Positions 35,585 through 47,792 of a stretch of 64,000 nt of DNA are shown here, in pieces. The stretch comes from Diadophis punctatus similis (lineage: Eukaryota > Chordata > Lepidosauria > Squamata > Dipsadidae): NCBI GenBank assembly GCA_023053685.1, contig JALIGW010000061.1, positions 2,870,001-2,934,000 of the forward strand. The letters are read 5' to 3'. Position numbers and translations under genes: made by a program. The notes beneath the pieces are model-generated. The model was given only the letters and a program-made list of their open reading frames with translations, did no database searches and was not told where the DNA came from. The first letter of the stretch is position 1. Each line of letters begins with the position of its first letter.

Positions 35585-37926
35585 GTGAATTCAAACTACA
35601 ATGGAGTGAGGTTTTCCAGCCGATACTCACAGGTCTCAGCCAGGAACTCCACCCCCAGCTTCTGTGAATTCAAACTACAATGGAGTGAGGTTCCCCCCCC
35701 CCGATACTCACAGGTCTCAGCCAGGAACTCCACCCCCAGCTTCTGTGAAATCAAACTACAATGGAGTGAGGTTATTCCCCAGATACTCACAGGTCTTAGC
35801 CAGGAACTCCACCCCCAGCTTCTGTGAATTGAAACTACAATGCAGTGAGGTTTTGTTCCCCCAGATAGTCACGGGTCTCAGCCAGGAACTCCACGCCCAG
35901 CTTCTGTGAATGCAAACTACAATGGAGTGAGGTTTGTTCCCCCAGATACTCACAGGTCTCAGCCAGGAACTCCACCCCCAGCTTCTGTGAATTCAAACTA
36001 CAATGGAGTGAAGTGTTTCCCCAGAGATACTCACAGGTATCAGCCAGGAACTCCACCCCAGCTTCTGTGAATTGAAACTACAATGCAGTGAGGTTTTTCC
36101 CCCCAGATACTCACAAGCCTCAGCCAGGAATTCCACGCCCAGCTTCTGTGAATTCAAACTAAAATGGATTGAGGTTTTTCTCCCAGATACTAACACGTCT
36201 CAGCCAGGAACTCCACGGCCAGCTTCTGTGAATTCAAACTACAATGGAGTGAGGTTATTTCCCCCAGATACTAACAAGTCTCAGCCAGGAACTCCACGCC
36301 CAGCTTCTGTGAATTCAAACTACAATGTAGTGAGGTTTCTTCCCCCAGATACTCACAGGTCTCAACCAGGAACTCCACCCCCAGCTTCTGTGAATTCAAA
36401 CTACAATGGAGTGAGGTTTTCCCCCCCCCAATACTCACAGGTCTCAGCCAGGAACTCCACCCCCAGCTTCTGTGAAATCAAACTACAATGGAGTGAGGTT
36501 TTTTTCATAGATACTCACAGGTCTCAGCCAGGAACTCCACCCCCAGCTTCTGTGAATTCAAACTACAATGGAGTGAGGTTTTTTTCCGAGACACTCACAG
36601 GTCTCAGCCAGGAACTCCAACCCCAGCTTCTGTGAATTGAAACTACAATGCAGTGAGGTTTTGTTCCCCCAGATACTCACGGGTCTCAGCCAGGAACTCC
36701 ACGCCCAGCTTCCGTGAATGCAAACTACAATGGAGTGAGGTTTGTTCCCCCAGATACTCACAGGTCTCAGCCAGGAACTCCACCCCCAGCTTCTGTGAAT
36801 TCAAACTACAATGGAGTGAAGTGTTTCCCCCGAGATACTCACAGGTATCAGCCAGGAACTCCACCCCAGCTTCTGTGAATTGAAACTACAATGCAGTGAG
36901 GTTTTTCCCCCCAGATACTCACAAGCCTCAGCCAGGAATTCCACCCCCAGATTCTGTGAATTCAAACTAAAATGGATTGAGGTTTTTCTCCCAGATACTA
37001 ACACGTCTCAGCCAGGAACTCCACCAACAGCTTCTGTGAATTCAAACTACAATGGAGTGAGGTTATTTCCCCCAGATACTAACAAGTCTCAGCCAGGAAC
37101 TCCACGCCCAGCTTCTGTGAATTCAAACTACAATGTAGTGAGGTTTCTTCCCCCAGATACTCACAGGTCTCAACCAGGAACTCCACCCCCAGCTTCTGTG
37201 AATTCAAACTACAATGGAGTGAGGTTTGTTCCCCCAGATACTCACAGGTCTCAGCCAGGAACTCCACCCCCAGCTTCTGTGAATTCAAACTACAATGGAG
37301 TGAGGTTCCCCCCCCCAGATACTCACAGATCTCAGCAAGGACCTCCACCCCCAGCTTTTGTGAATTTAAACTACAATGGAGTGAGGTTTCCCCCCCCCCC
37401 ATACTCACAGGTCTCAGCCAGGAACTCCACCCCCAGCTTCTGTGAAATCAAACTACAATGGAGTGAGGTTTTTTTCATAGATACTCACAGGTCTCAGCCA
37501 GGAACTCCACCCCCAGCTTCTGTGAATTCAAACTACAATGCAGTGAGGTTTTTCCCCCCAGATACTCACAGGTCTCAGCCAGGAACTCCACCCCCAGCTT
37601 CTGTGAATTCAAACTACAATGCAGCGAGGTTTTTTCCCCCAGATACTCACAAGTCTCATCCAGGAACTCCACCCCCAGCTTCTGTGAATTCAAACTACAA
37701 TGGATTGAGGTTTTGTCCCCCAGATACTCACACGTCTCAGCCAGGAACTCCACCAACAGCTTCTGTGAATTCAAACTACAATGGAGTGAGGTTTTTTCCC
37801 CGAGATACTAACAAGTCTCAGCCAGGAACTCCACCCCAGCTTCTGTGAATTCAAACTACAATGGAGTGAGGTTCCCCCCCCCCAGATAATCACAGGTCTC
37901 AGCAAGGACCTCCACCCCCAGCTGTT
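35585..37926 (+). repeat. 29-monomer HOR unit, copy 1 (2342 bp)
   Basis: Opens in a monomer following AGCTGTTGTG, with TTTTCCAGCCGATAC. It runs through GTTATTCCCCAG, CAGATAGTCAC, TTTTTTTCATAGATAC, GAGACACTCAC, CTTCCGTGAATGC, CCCAGATTCTGTG and a second TTTTTTTCATAGATAC, and ends at a hybrid junction around 37820-37870 that leads back to CAGATAATCAC. The next unit repeats it at offset 2342-2343. Confidence 0.9.
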
Positions 37927-40165
37927 GTGAATTCAAACTACAATGGAGTGAGGTTTTCCAGCCGATACTCACAGGTCTCAGCCAGGAACTCCACCCCCAG
38001 CTTCTGTGAATTCAAACTACAATGGAGTGAGGTTCCCCCCCCCCGATACTCACAGGTCTCAGCCAGGAACTCCACCCCCAGCTTCTGTGAAATCAAACTA
38101 CAATGGAGTGAGGTTATTCCCCAGATACTCACAGGTCTTAGCCAGGAACTCCACCCCCAGCTTCTGTGAATTGAAACTACAATGCAGTGAGGTTTTGTTC
38201 CCCCAGATAGTCACGGGTCTCAGCCAGGAACTCCACGCCCAGCTTCTGTGAATGCAAACTACAATGGAGTGAGGTTTGTTCCCCCAGATACTCACAGGTC
38301 TCAGCCAGGAACTCCACCCCCAGCTTCTGTGAATTCAAACTACAATGGAGTGAAGTGTTTCCCCAGAGATACTCACAGGTATCAGCCAGGAACTCCACCC
38401 CAGCTTCTGTGAATTGAAACTACAATGCAGTGAGGTTTTTCCCCCCAGATACTCACAAGCCTCAGCCAGGAATTCCACGCCCAGCTTCTGTGAATTCAAA
38501 CTAAAATGGATTGAGGTTTTTCTCCCAGATACTAACACGTCTCAGCCAGGAACTCCACGGCCAGCTTCTGTGAATTCAAACTACAATGGAGTGAGGTTAT
38601 TTCCCCCAGATACTAACAAGTCTCAGCCAGGAACTCCACGCCCAGCTTCTGTGAATTCAAACTACAATGTAGTGAGGTTTCTTCCCCCAGATACTCACAG
38701 GTCTCAACCAGGAACTCCACCCCCAGCTTCTGTGAATTCAAACTACAATGGAGTGAGGTTTTCCCCCCCCCCAATACTCACAGGTCTCAGCCAGGAACTC
38801 CACCCCCAGCTTCTGTGAAATCAAACTACAATGGAGTGAGGTTTTTTTCATAGATACTCACAGGTCTCAGCCAGGAACTCCACCCCCAGCTTCTGTGAAT
38901 TCAAACTACAATGGAGTGAGGTTTTTTTCCGAGACACTCACAGGTCTCAGCCAGGAACTCCAACCCCAGCTTCTGTGAATTGAAACTACAATGCAGTGAG
39001 GTTTTGTTCCCCCAGATACTCACGGGTCTCAGCCAGGAACTCCACGCCCAGCTTCCGTGAATGCAAACTACAATGGAGTGAGGTTTGTTCCCCCAGATAC
39101 TCACAGGTCTCAGCCAGGAACTCCACCCCCAGCTTCTGTGAATTCAAACTACAATGGAATGAAGTGTTTCCCCCGAGATACTCACAGGTATCAGCCAGGA
39201 ACTCCACCCCAGCTTCTGTGAATTGAAACTACAATGCAGTGAGGTTTTTCCCCCCAGATACTCACAAGCCTCAGCCAGGAATTCCACCCCCAGATTCTGT
39301 GAATTCAAACTAAAATGGATTGAGGTTTTTCTCCCAGATACTAACACGTCTCAGCCAGGAACTCCACCAACAGCTTCTGTGAATTCAAACTACAATGGAG
39401 TGAGGTTATTTCCCCCAGATACTAACAAGTCTCAGCCAGGAACTCCACGCCCAGCTTCTGTGAATTCAAACTACAATGTAGTGAGGTTTCTTCCCCCAGA
39501 TACTCACAGGTCTCAACCAGGAACTCCACCCCCAGCTTCTGTGAATTCAAACTACAATGGAGTGAGGTTTGTTCCCCCAGATACTCACAGGTCTCAGCCA
39601 GGAACTCCACCCCCAGCTTCTGTGAATTCAAACTACAATGGAGTGAGGTTCCCCCCCCCAGATACTCACAGATCTCAGCAAGGACCTCCACCCCCAGCTT
39701 TTGTGAATTTAAACTACAATGGAGTGAGGTTTCCCCCCCCCCATACTCACAGGTCTCAGCCAGGAACTCCACCCCCAGCTTCTGTGAAATCAAACTACAA
39801 TGGAGTGAGGTTTTTTTCATAGATACTCACAGGTCTCAGCCAGGAACTCCACCCCCAGCTTCTGTGAATTCAAACTACAATGCAGTGAGGTTTTTCCCCC
39901 CAGATACTCACAGGTCTCAGCCAGGAACTCCACCCCCAGCTTCTGTGAATTCAAACTACAATGCAGCGAGGTTTTTCCCCCCAGATACTCACAAGTCTCA
40001 TCCAGGAACTCCACCCCCAGCTTCTGTGAATTCAAACTACAATGGATTGAGGTTTTGTCCCCCAGATACTCACACGTCTCAGCCAGGAACTCCACCAACA
40101 GCTTCTGTGAATTCAAACTACAATGGAGTGAGGTTTTTTCCCCGAGATACTAACAAGTCTCAGCC
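37927..40165 (+). repeat. 29-monomer HOR unit, copy 2
   Basis: Matches 35585-37823 at an offset of 2342-2343 through all the listed markers. At its right end it goes on into CACCCGCAGC and GTTTCTTCCCCC monomers as in superblock A (21200), whereas copy 1 jumps back. Superblock A has only one version of this unit, with a three-monomer deletion at 20591. Confidence 0.88.
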
Positions 40166-42308
40166 AGGAACTCCACCCGCAGCTTCTGTGAATTCAAACT
40201 ACAATGGAGTGAGGTTTCTTCCCCCAGATACTCACAGGTCTCAGCCAGGAACTCCACGCCCAGCTTCTGTGAATTGAAACTACAATGCAGTGAGGTTTTT
40301 CTCCCAGATACTCACAGGTCTCAGCCAAGAACTCCACCCCCAGCTTCTGTGAATTCAAACTACAATGGAGTGAGGTTTTGTTCCCCCAGATACTCACAGG
40401 TCTCAGCCAAGAACTCCACCCCCAGCTTCTGTGAATTCAAACTACAATGGAGTGAGGTTTCCACCTCCCAGATAATCACAGGTCTCAGCAAGGATCTCCA
40501 CCCCCAGCTTTTGTGAATTCAAACTACAATGGAGTGAGGTTTTCCCGCCGATACTCACAGGTCTCAGCCAGAAACTCCACCCCCAGCTTCTGTGAATTGA
40601 AACTACAATGGAGTGAGGTCCCCCCCCCCCGATACTCACAGGTCTCAGCCAGGAACTCCACCCCCAGCTTCTGGAAATCAAACTACAATGGAGTGAGGTT
40701 TTTTCCCAGATACTCACAGGTCTTAGCCAGGAACTCCACCCCCAGCTTCTGTGAATTGAAACTACAATGCAGTGAGGTTTTGTTCCCCCAGATACTCACG
40801 GGTCTCAGCCAGGAACTCCACGCCCAGCTTCTGTGAATGCAAACTACAATGGAGTGAGGTTTGTTCCCCCAGATACTCACAGGTCTCAGCCAGGAACTCC
40901 ACCCCAGCTTCTGTGAATTGAAACTACAATGCATTGAGGTTTTTCCCCCCAGATACTCACAAGCCTCAGCCAGGAATTCCACCCCCAGCTTCTGTGAATT
41001 CAAACTAAAATGGATTGAGGTTTTTCTCCCAGATACTAACACATCTCAGCCAGGAACTCCACCAACAGCTTCTGTGAATTCAAACTACAATGGAGTGAGG
41101 TTATTTCCCCCAGATACTAACACGTCTCAGCCAGGAACTCCACGCCCAGCTTCTGTGAATTCAAACTACAATGTAGTGAGGTTTCTTCCCCCAGATACTC
41201 ACAGGTCTCAACCAGGAACTCCACCCCCAGCTTCTGTGAATTCAAACTACAATGGAGTGAGGTTTGTTCCCCCAGATACTCACAGGTCTCAGCCAGGAAC
41301 TCCACCCCCAGCTTCTGTGAATTCAAACTACAATGGAGTGAGGTTTCCCCCCCCCATACTCACAGGTCTCAGCTAGGAACTCCACCCCCAGCTTCTGTGA
41401 ATTCAAACTACAATGGAGTGAGGTTTTTTTCCGAGACACTCACAGGTCTCAGCCAGGAACTCCAACCCCAGCTTCTGTGAATTGAAAATACAATGCAGTG
41501 AGGTTTTTCCCCCCAGATACTCACAGGTCTGAGCCAGGAACTCCACCCCCAGCTTCTGTGAATTCAAACTACAATGCAGCGAGGTTTTTCCCCCCAGAAA
41601 CTCACAAGTCTCATACAGGAACTCCACCCCCAGCTTCTGTGAATTCAAACTACAATGGATTGAGGTTTTGTCCTCCAGATACTCACACGTCTCAGCCAGG
41701 AACTCCACCAACAGCTTCTGTGAATTCAAACTACAATGGAGTGAGGTTTTTTCCCCGAGATACTAACAAGTCTCAGCCAGGAACTCCACCCGCAGCTTCT
41801 GTGAATTCAAACTACAATGGAGTGAGGTTTCTTCCCCCAGATACTCACAGGTCTCAGCCAGGAACTCCACGCCCAGCTTCTGTGAATTCAAACTACAATG
41901 TAGTGAGGTTTGTTCCCCCAGATACTCACAGGTCTCAGCCAGGAACTCCACCCCCAGCTTCTGTGAATTCAAACTACAATGGAGTGAGGTTTGTTCCCCC
42001 AGATACTCACAGGTCTCAGCCAGGAACTCCACCCCCAGTTTCTGTGAATTCAAACTACAATGGAGTGAAATTTTTCCCCCCAGATACTCACAGGTATCAG
42101 CCAGGAACTCCACCCCAGCTTCTGTGAATTGAAACTACAATGCAGTGAGGTTTTTCTCCCAGATACTCACAGGTCTCAGCCAAGAACTCCACCCCCAGCT
42201 TCTGTGAATTCAAACTACAATGGAGTGAGGTTTTGTTCCCCCAGAAACTCACAGGTCTCAGCCAAGAACTCCACCCCCAGCTTCTGTAAATTCAAACTAC
42301 AATGGAGT
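40166..42308 (+). repeat. Right end of superblock B
   Basis: Matches 21193-23335 at offsets of 18972 and then 18973 (one extra C in the tract at 40620-40630, which is 11 long). Differences are few: GGATTGAGG here against GGATTGTGG at about 22040, ACACATCTC here against ACACGTCTC, and CCAGAAACTCAC at about 42241. Confidence 0.85.
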
Positions 42309-43100
42309 GAGGTTCCCCCCCCCCGATACTCACAGGTATCAGCCAGGAACTCCACCCCCAGCTTCTCTGAATTCAAACTGCAATGGAGTGAGGTTCCCCC
42401 CCCCAAGATACTCACAGGTCTCAGCCAGGAACTCCACCCCCAGCTTCTGTGAATTTAAACTACAATGGAGTGAGGTTTCTTCGACAAGATACTCACAGGT
42501 CTCAGCCAGGAACTCCACCCCCAGCTTCTGTGAATTCAAACTACAATGGAGTGAGGTGTTTTCCCCCAGATACTCACAGGTCTCAGACAGGAACTCCACC
42601 CCCAGCTTCTGTGAATTCAAACTACAATGGAGTGAGGTTTCCCCCCCCACAAATACTCACAGGTCTCAGCCAGGAACTCCACCCCCAGCTTCTGTGAATT
42701 CAAACTACAATGGAGTGAGGTTTTGTCCCCCAGATACTCACAGGTCTCAGCCAGGAACTCCACCCCCAGCTTCTGTGAATTTAAACTACAATGGAGTGAG
42801 GTTTTCCCCCCCAGATACTCACAGGTCTTAGCCAGGAACTCCACCCCCAGCTTCTGTGAATTGAAACTACAATGCAGTGAGGTTTTGTTCCCCCAGATAC
42901 TCACGGGTCTCAACCAGGAACTCCACGCCCAGCTTCTGTGAATGCAAACTACAATGGAGTGAGTTTTGTTCCCCCAGATACTCACAGGTCTCAGCCAGGA
43001 ACTCCACCCCCAGCTTCTGTGAATTCAAACTACAATGGAGTGAAGTGTTTCCCCCGAGATACTCACAGGTATCAGCCAGGAACTCCACCCCAGCTTCTGT

Positions 43101-45688
43101 GAATTGAAACTACAATGCAGTGAGGTTTTTCCCCCCAGATACTCACAAGCCTCAGCCAGGAATTCCACCCCCAGCTTCTGTGAATTCAAACTAAAATGGA
43201 TTGAGGTTTTTCTCCCAGATACTCACAGGTCTCAGCCAGGAACTCCACCCCCAGCTTCTGTGAATTCAAACTGCAACGGAGTGAGGTTTTTCCCCCAGAT
43301 ACAAACAGGTCTCACCCAAGAACTCCACCCCCAGCTTCTGTGAATTCAAACAACAATGGATTGATGTTTTTTTCCGAGATACTCACAGGTCTCAGCCAGG
43401 AACTCCAACCCCAGCTTCTGTGAATTGAAAAGACAATGCAGTGAGGTTTTTCCCCCCAGATACTCACAGGTCTCAGCCAGGAACTCCACCCCCAGCTTCT
43501 GTGAATTCAAACTACAATGCAGCGAGGTTTTTCCCCCCAGATACTCACAAGTCTCATCCAGGAACTCCACCCCCAGCTTCTGTGAATTCAAACTACAATG
43601 GATTGAGGTTTTGTCCCCCAGATACTCACACGTCTCAGCCAGGAACTCCACCAACAGCTTCTGTGAATTCAAACTACAATGGAGTGGGGTTTTTTCCCCG
43701 AGATACTAACAAGTCTCAGCCAGGAAGTCCACCCGCAGCTTCTGTGAATTCAAACTACAATGGAGTGAGGTTTCTTCCCCCAGATACTCATAGGTCTCAG
43801 CCAGGAACTCCACGCCCAGCTTCTGTGAATTCAAACTACAATGGAGTGAGGTTTGTTCCCCCAGATACTCACAGGTCTCAGCCAGGAACTCCACCCCCAG
43901 CTTCTGTGAATTCAAACTACAATGGAGTGAGGTTTGTTCCCCCAGATACTCACAGTTCTCAGCCAGGAACTCCACCCCCAGTTTCTGTGAATTCAAACTA
44001 CAATGGAGTGACGTTTTTCCCCCCAGATACTCACAGGTATCAGCCAGGAACTCCACCCCAGCTTCTGTGAATTGAAGCTACAATGCAGTGAGGTTTTTCT
44101 CCCAGATACTCACAGGTCTCAGCCAAGAACTCCACCCCCAGCTTCTGTGAATTCAAACTACAATGGAGTGAGGTTTTGTTCCCCCAGATACTCACAGGTC
44201 TCAGCCAAGAACTCCACCCCCAGCTTCTGTGAATTCAAACTACAATGGAGTGAGGTTCCCCCCCCCGATACTCACAGGTATCAGCCAGGAACTCCACCCC
44301 CAGCTTCTCTGAATTCAAACTGCAATGGAGTGAGGTCCCCCCCCCCAGATACTCACAGGTCTCAGCCAGGAACTCCACCCCCAGCTTCTGTGAATTTAAA
44401 CTACAATGGAGTGAGGTGTTTTCCCCCAGATACTCACAGGTCTCAGACAGGAACTCCACCCCCAGCTTCTGTGAATTCAAACTACAATGGAGTGAGGTTT
44501 CCCCCCCACAAATACTCACAGGTCTCAGCCAGGAACTCCACCCCCAGCATCTGTGAATTCAAACTACAATGGAGTGAGGTTCCCCCCCTCCCAGATACTC
44601 ACAGGTCTCAGCCAGGAACTCCACCCCCAGCTTCTGTGAATTCAAACTACAATGGAGTGAGGTTTTGTCCCCCAGATACTCACAGGTCTCAGCCAGGAAC
44701 TCCACCCCCAGCTTCTGTGAATTTAAACTACAATGGAGTGAGGTTTCTTCGACAAGATACTCACAGGTCTCAGCCAGGAACTCCACCCCAAGCTTCTGTG
44801 AATTCAAACTACAATGGAGTGAGGTGTTTTCCCCCAGATATTCACAGGTCTCAGACAGGAACTCCACCCCCAGCTTCTGTGAATTCAAACTACAATGGAG
44901 TGAGGTTCCCCCCCCCCAAATACTCACAGGTCTCAGCCAGGAACTCCACCCCCAGCTTCTGTGAATTCAAACTACAATGGAGTGAGGTCCCCCCCCCCAG
45001 ACACTCACAAGTCTCAGCCAGGAACTCCACCCCCAGCTTCTGTGAATTCAAACTACAATGGAGTGAGGTTTTTCCCCCCAGATACTCACAAGCCTCAGCC
45101 AGGAATTCCACCCCCAGCTTCTGTGAATTCAAACTAAAATAGATTGAGGTTTTTCTCCCAGATACTCACAGGTCTCAGCCAGGAACTCCACCCCCAGCTT
45201 CTGTGAATTCAAACTGCAATGGAGTGAGGTTTTTTCCCCCAGATACAAACAGGTCTCACCCAAGAACTCCACCCCCAGCTTCTGTGAATTCAAACAACAA
45301 TGGATTGATGTTTTTTTCCGAGATACTCACAGGTCTCAGCCAGGAACTCCACCCCCAGCTTCTGTGAATTCAAACTACAATGCAGCGAGGTTTTTCCCCC
45401 CAGATACTCACAAGTCTCATCCAGGAACTCCACCCCCAGCTTCTGTGAATTCAAACTACAATTGATTGAGGTTTTGTCCCCCAGATACTCACACGTCTCA
45501 GCCAGGAACTCCACCAACAGCTTCTGTGAATGCAAACTACAATGGAGTGAGGTTTGTTCCCCCAGATACTCACAGGTCTCAGCCAGGAACTCAACCCCCA
45601 GCTTCTGTGATTTCAAACTACAATGGAGTGAAGTGTTTCCCCCGAGATACTCACAGGTATCAGCCAGGAACTCCACCCCAGCTTCTGT
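43101..45688 (+). repeat. Right-domain unit 1 (2588 bp)
   Basis: Starts with GAATTGAAAC and TTTTTCCCCCCAG, CACAAGCCTC, then AAACTAAAATGG, GCAACGGAG with GATACAAACAGG, CAACAATGGATTGATG, GAATTGAAAAGAC, GCAGCGAGG, CACACGTC, GGAGTGGGG, CAGTTCTCAG and GGAGTGACG. It then passes to the C-tract and TTCGACAAG group. The next unit repeats the first ~1.2 kb at an offset of 2588. Confidence 0.85.
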
Positions 45689-47792
45689 GAATTGAAACTA
45701 CAATGCAGTGAGGTTTTTCCCCCCAGATACTCACAAGCCTCAGCCAGGAATTCCACCCCCAGCTTCTGTGAATTCAAACTAAAATGGATTGAGGTTTTTC
45801 TCCCAGATACTCACAGGTCTCAGCCAGGAACTCCACCCCCAGCTTCTGTGAATTCAAACTGCAACGGAGTGAGGTTTTTCCCCCAGATACAAACAGGTCT
45901 CACCCAAGAACTCCACCCCCAGCTTCTGTGAATTCAAACAACAATGGATTGATGTTTTTTTCCGAGATACTCACAGGTCTCAGCCAGGAACTCCAACCCC
46001 AGCTTCTGTGAATTGAAAAGACAATGCAGTGAGGTTTTTCCCCCCAGATACTCACAGGTCTCAGCCAGGAACTCTACCCCCAGCTTCTGTGAATTCAAAC
46101 TACAATGCAGCGAGGTTTTTCCCCCCAGATACTCACAAGTCTCATCCAGGAACTCCACCCCCAGCTTCTGTGAATTCAAACTACAATGGATTGAGGTTTT
46201 GTCCCCCAGATACTCACACGTCTCAGCCAGGAACTCCACCAACAGCTTCTGTGAATTCAAACTACAATGGAGTGAGGTTTTTTCCCCGAGATACTAACAA
46301 GTCTCAGCCAGGAACTCCACCCGCAGCTTCTGTGAATTCAAACTACAATGGAGTGAGGTTTCTTCCCCCAGATACTCACAGGTCTCAGCCAGGAACTCCA
46401 CGCCCAGCTTCTGTGAATTCAAACTACAATGGAGTGAGGTTTGTTCCCCCAGATACTCACAGGTCTCAGCCAGGAACTCCACCCCCAGCTTCTGTGAATT
46501 CAAACTACAATGGAGTGAGGTTTGTTCCCCCAGATACTCACAGTTCTCAGCCAGGAACTCCACCCCCAGTTTCTGTGAATTCAAACTACAATGGAGTGAA
46601 GTTTTTCCCCCCAGATACTCACAGGTATCAGCCAGGAACTCCACCCCAGCTTCTGTGAATTGAAACTACAATGCAGTGAGGTTTTTCTCCCAGATACTCA
46701 CAGGTCTCAGCCAAGAACTCCACCCCCAGCTTCTGTGAATTCAAACTACAATGGAGTGAGGTTTTGTTCCCCCAGATACTCACAGGTCTCAGCCAAGAAC
46801 TCCACCCCCAGCTTCTGTGAATTCAAACTACAATGGAGTGAGGTTCCCCCCCCCCTGATACTCACAGGTATCAGCCAGGAACTCCACCCCCAGCTTCTCT
46901 GAATTCAAACTGCAATGGAGTGAGGTCCCCCCCCAGATACTCACAGGTCTCAGCCAGGAACTTCACCCCCAGCTTCTGTGAATTTAAACTACAATGGAGT
47001 GAGGTTTCTTCGACAAGATACTCACAGGTCTCAGCCAGGAACTCCACCCCCAGCATCTGTGAATTCAAACTACAATGGAGTGAGGTGTTTTCCCCCAGAT
47101 ACTCACAGGTCTCAGACAGGAACTCCACCCCCAGCTTCTGTGAATTCAAACTACAATGGAGTGAGGTTTCCCCCCCCCCAAATACTCACAGGTCTCAGCC
47201 AGGAACTCCACCCCCAGCTTCTGTGAATTCAAACTACAATGGAGTGAGGTTCCCCCCCCCCAGATACTCACAGGTCTCAGCCAGAAACTCCACCCCCAGC
47301 TTCTGTGAATTCAAACTACAATGGAGTGAGGTTTTGTCCCCCAGATACTCACAGGTCTCAGCCAGGAACTCCACCCCCAGCTTCTGTGAATTTAAACTAC
47401 AATGGAGTGAGGTTTCTTCGACAAGATACTCACAGGTCTCAGCCAGGAACTCCACCCCAAGCTTCTGTGAATAAAAACTACAATGGAGTGAGGTGTTTTC
47501 CCCCAGATACTCACAGGTCTCAGACAGGAACTCCACCCCCAGCTTCTGTGAATTCAAACTACAATGGAGTGAGGTTTCCCCCCCCCAAATACTCACAGGT
47601 CTCAGCCAGGAACTCTACCCCCAGCTTCTGTGAATTCAAACTACAATGGAGTGAGGTCCCCCCCCCAGATACTCACAAGTCTCAGCCAGGAACTCCACCC
47701 CCAGCTTCTGTGAATTCAAACTACAATGGAGTGAGGTTTTCCCCCCCAGATACTCACAGGTCTTAGCCAGGAACTCCACCCCCAGCTTCTGT
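45689..47792 (+). repeat. Right-domain unit 2
   Basis: First ~1.2 kb as in unit 1 (offset 2588). It contains the first pair of TTCGACAAG monomers five monomers apart (47009 and 47417) with GTGAATAAAAAC between that pair and the GGTGTTTTCCCC monomer. Ends in a GGTCTTAGCC monomer that leads straight to CAACAATGG. Confidence 0.83.

Larger units (their letters stand above)
24368..42308 (+). repeat. Superblock copy B (~17.9 kb)
   Basis: Direct repeat of superblock A. 24368-28258 is nearly base-for-base 5791-9680. The middle has extra 10-monomer duplications and only one partial 27-monomer unit. 33006-36966 follows 16535-20578. An extra 29-monomer unit is present (35585-37926), and 39817-42308 follows 20845-23335. 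The few substitutions seen against many shared rare variants imply a recent copy or strong homogenisation. Confidence 0.85.

Noticed and set aside
5791..42308. Superblock duplication as a pure assembly artefact
   Set aside because: Copies differ by whole HOR gains and losses, C-tract lengths and single bases (for example GGATTGTGG at about 22040 vs GGATTGAGG), which a simple false duplication would not create. Collapse or partial mis-joins still cannot be excluded without reads.
44072..45142. Longest open frame (356 codons), reading as a Pro/Ser-rich 27-residue repeat protein
   Set aside because: It begins at TTG, switches between two repeat phases where C tracts change length, and has equally open frames on both strands. 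Recurrent stop-forming variants are tolerated in all frames across the array. No codon-position bias is apparent.
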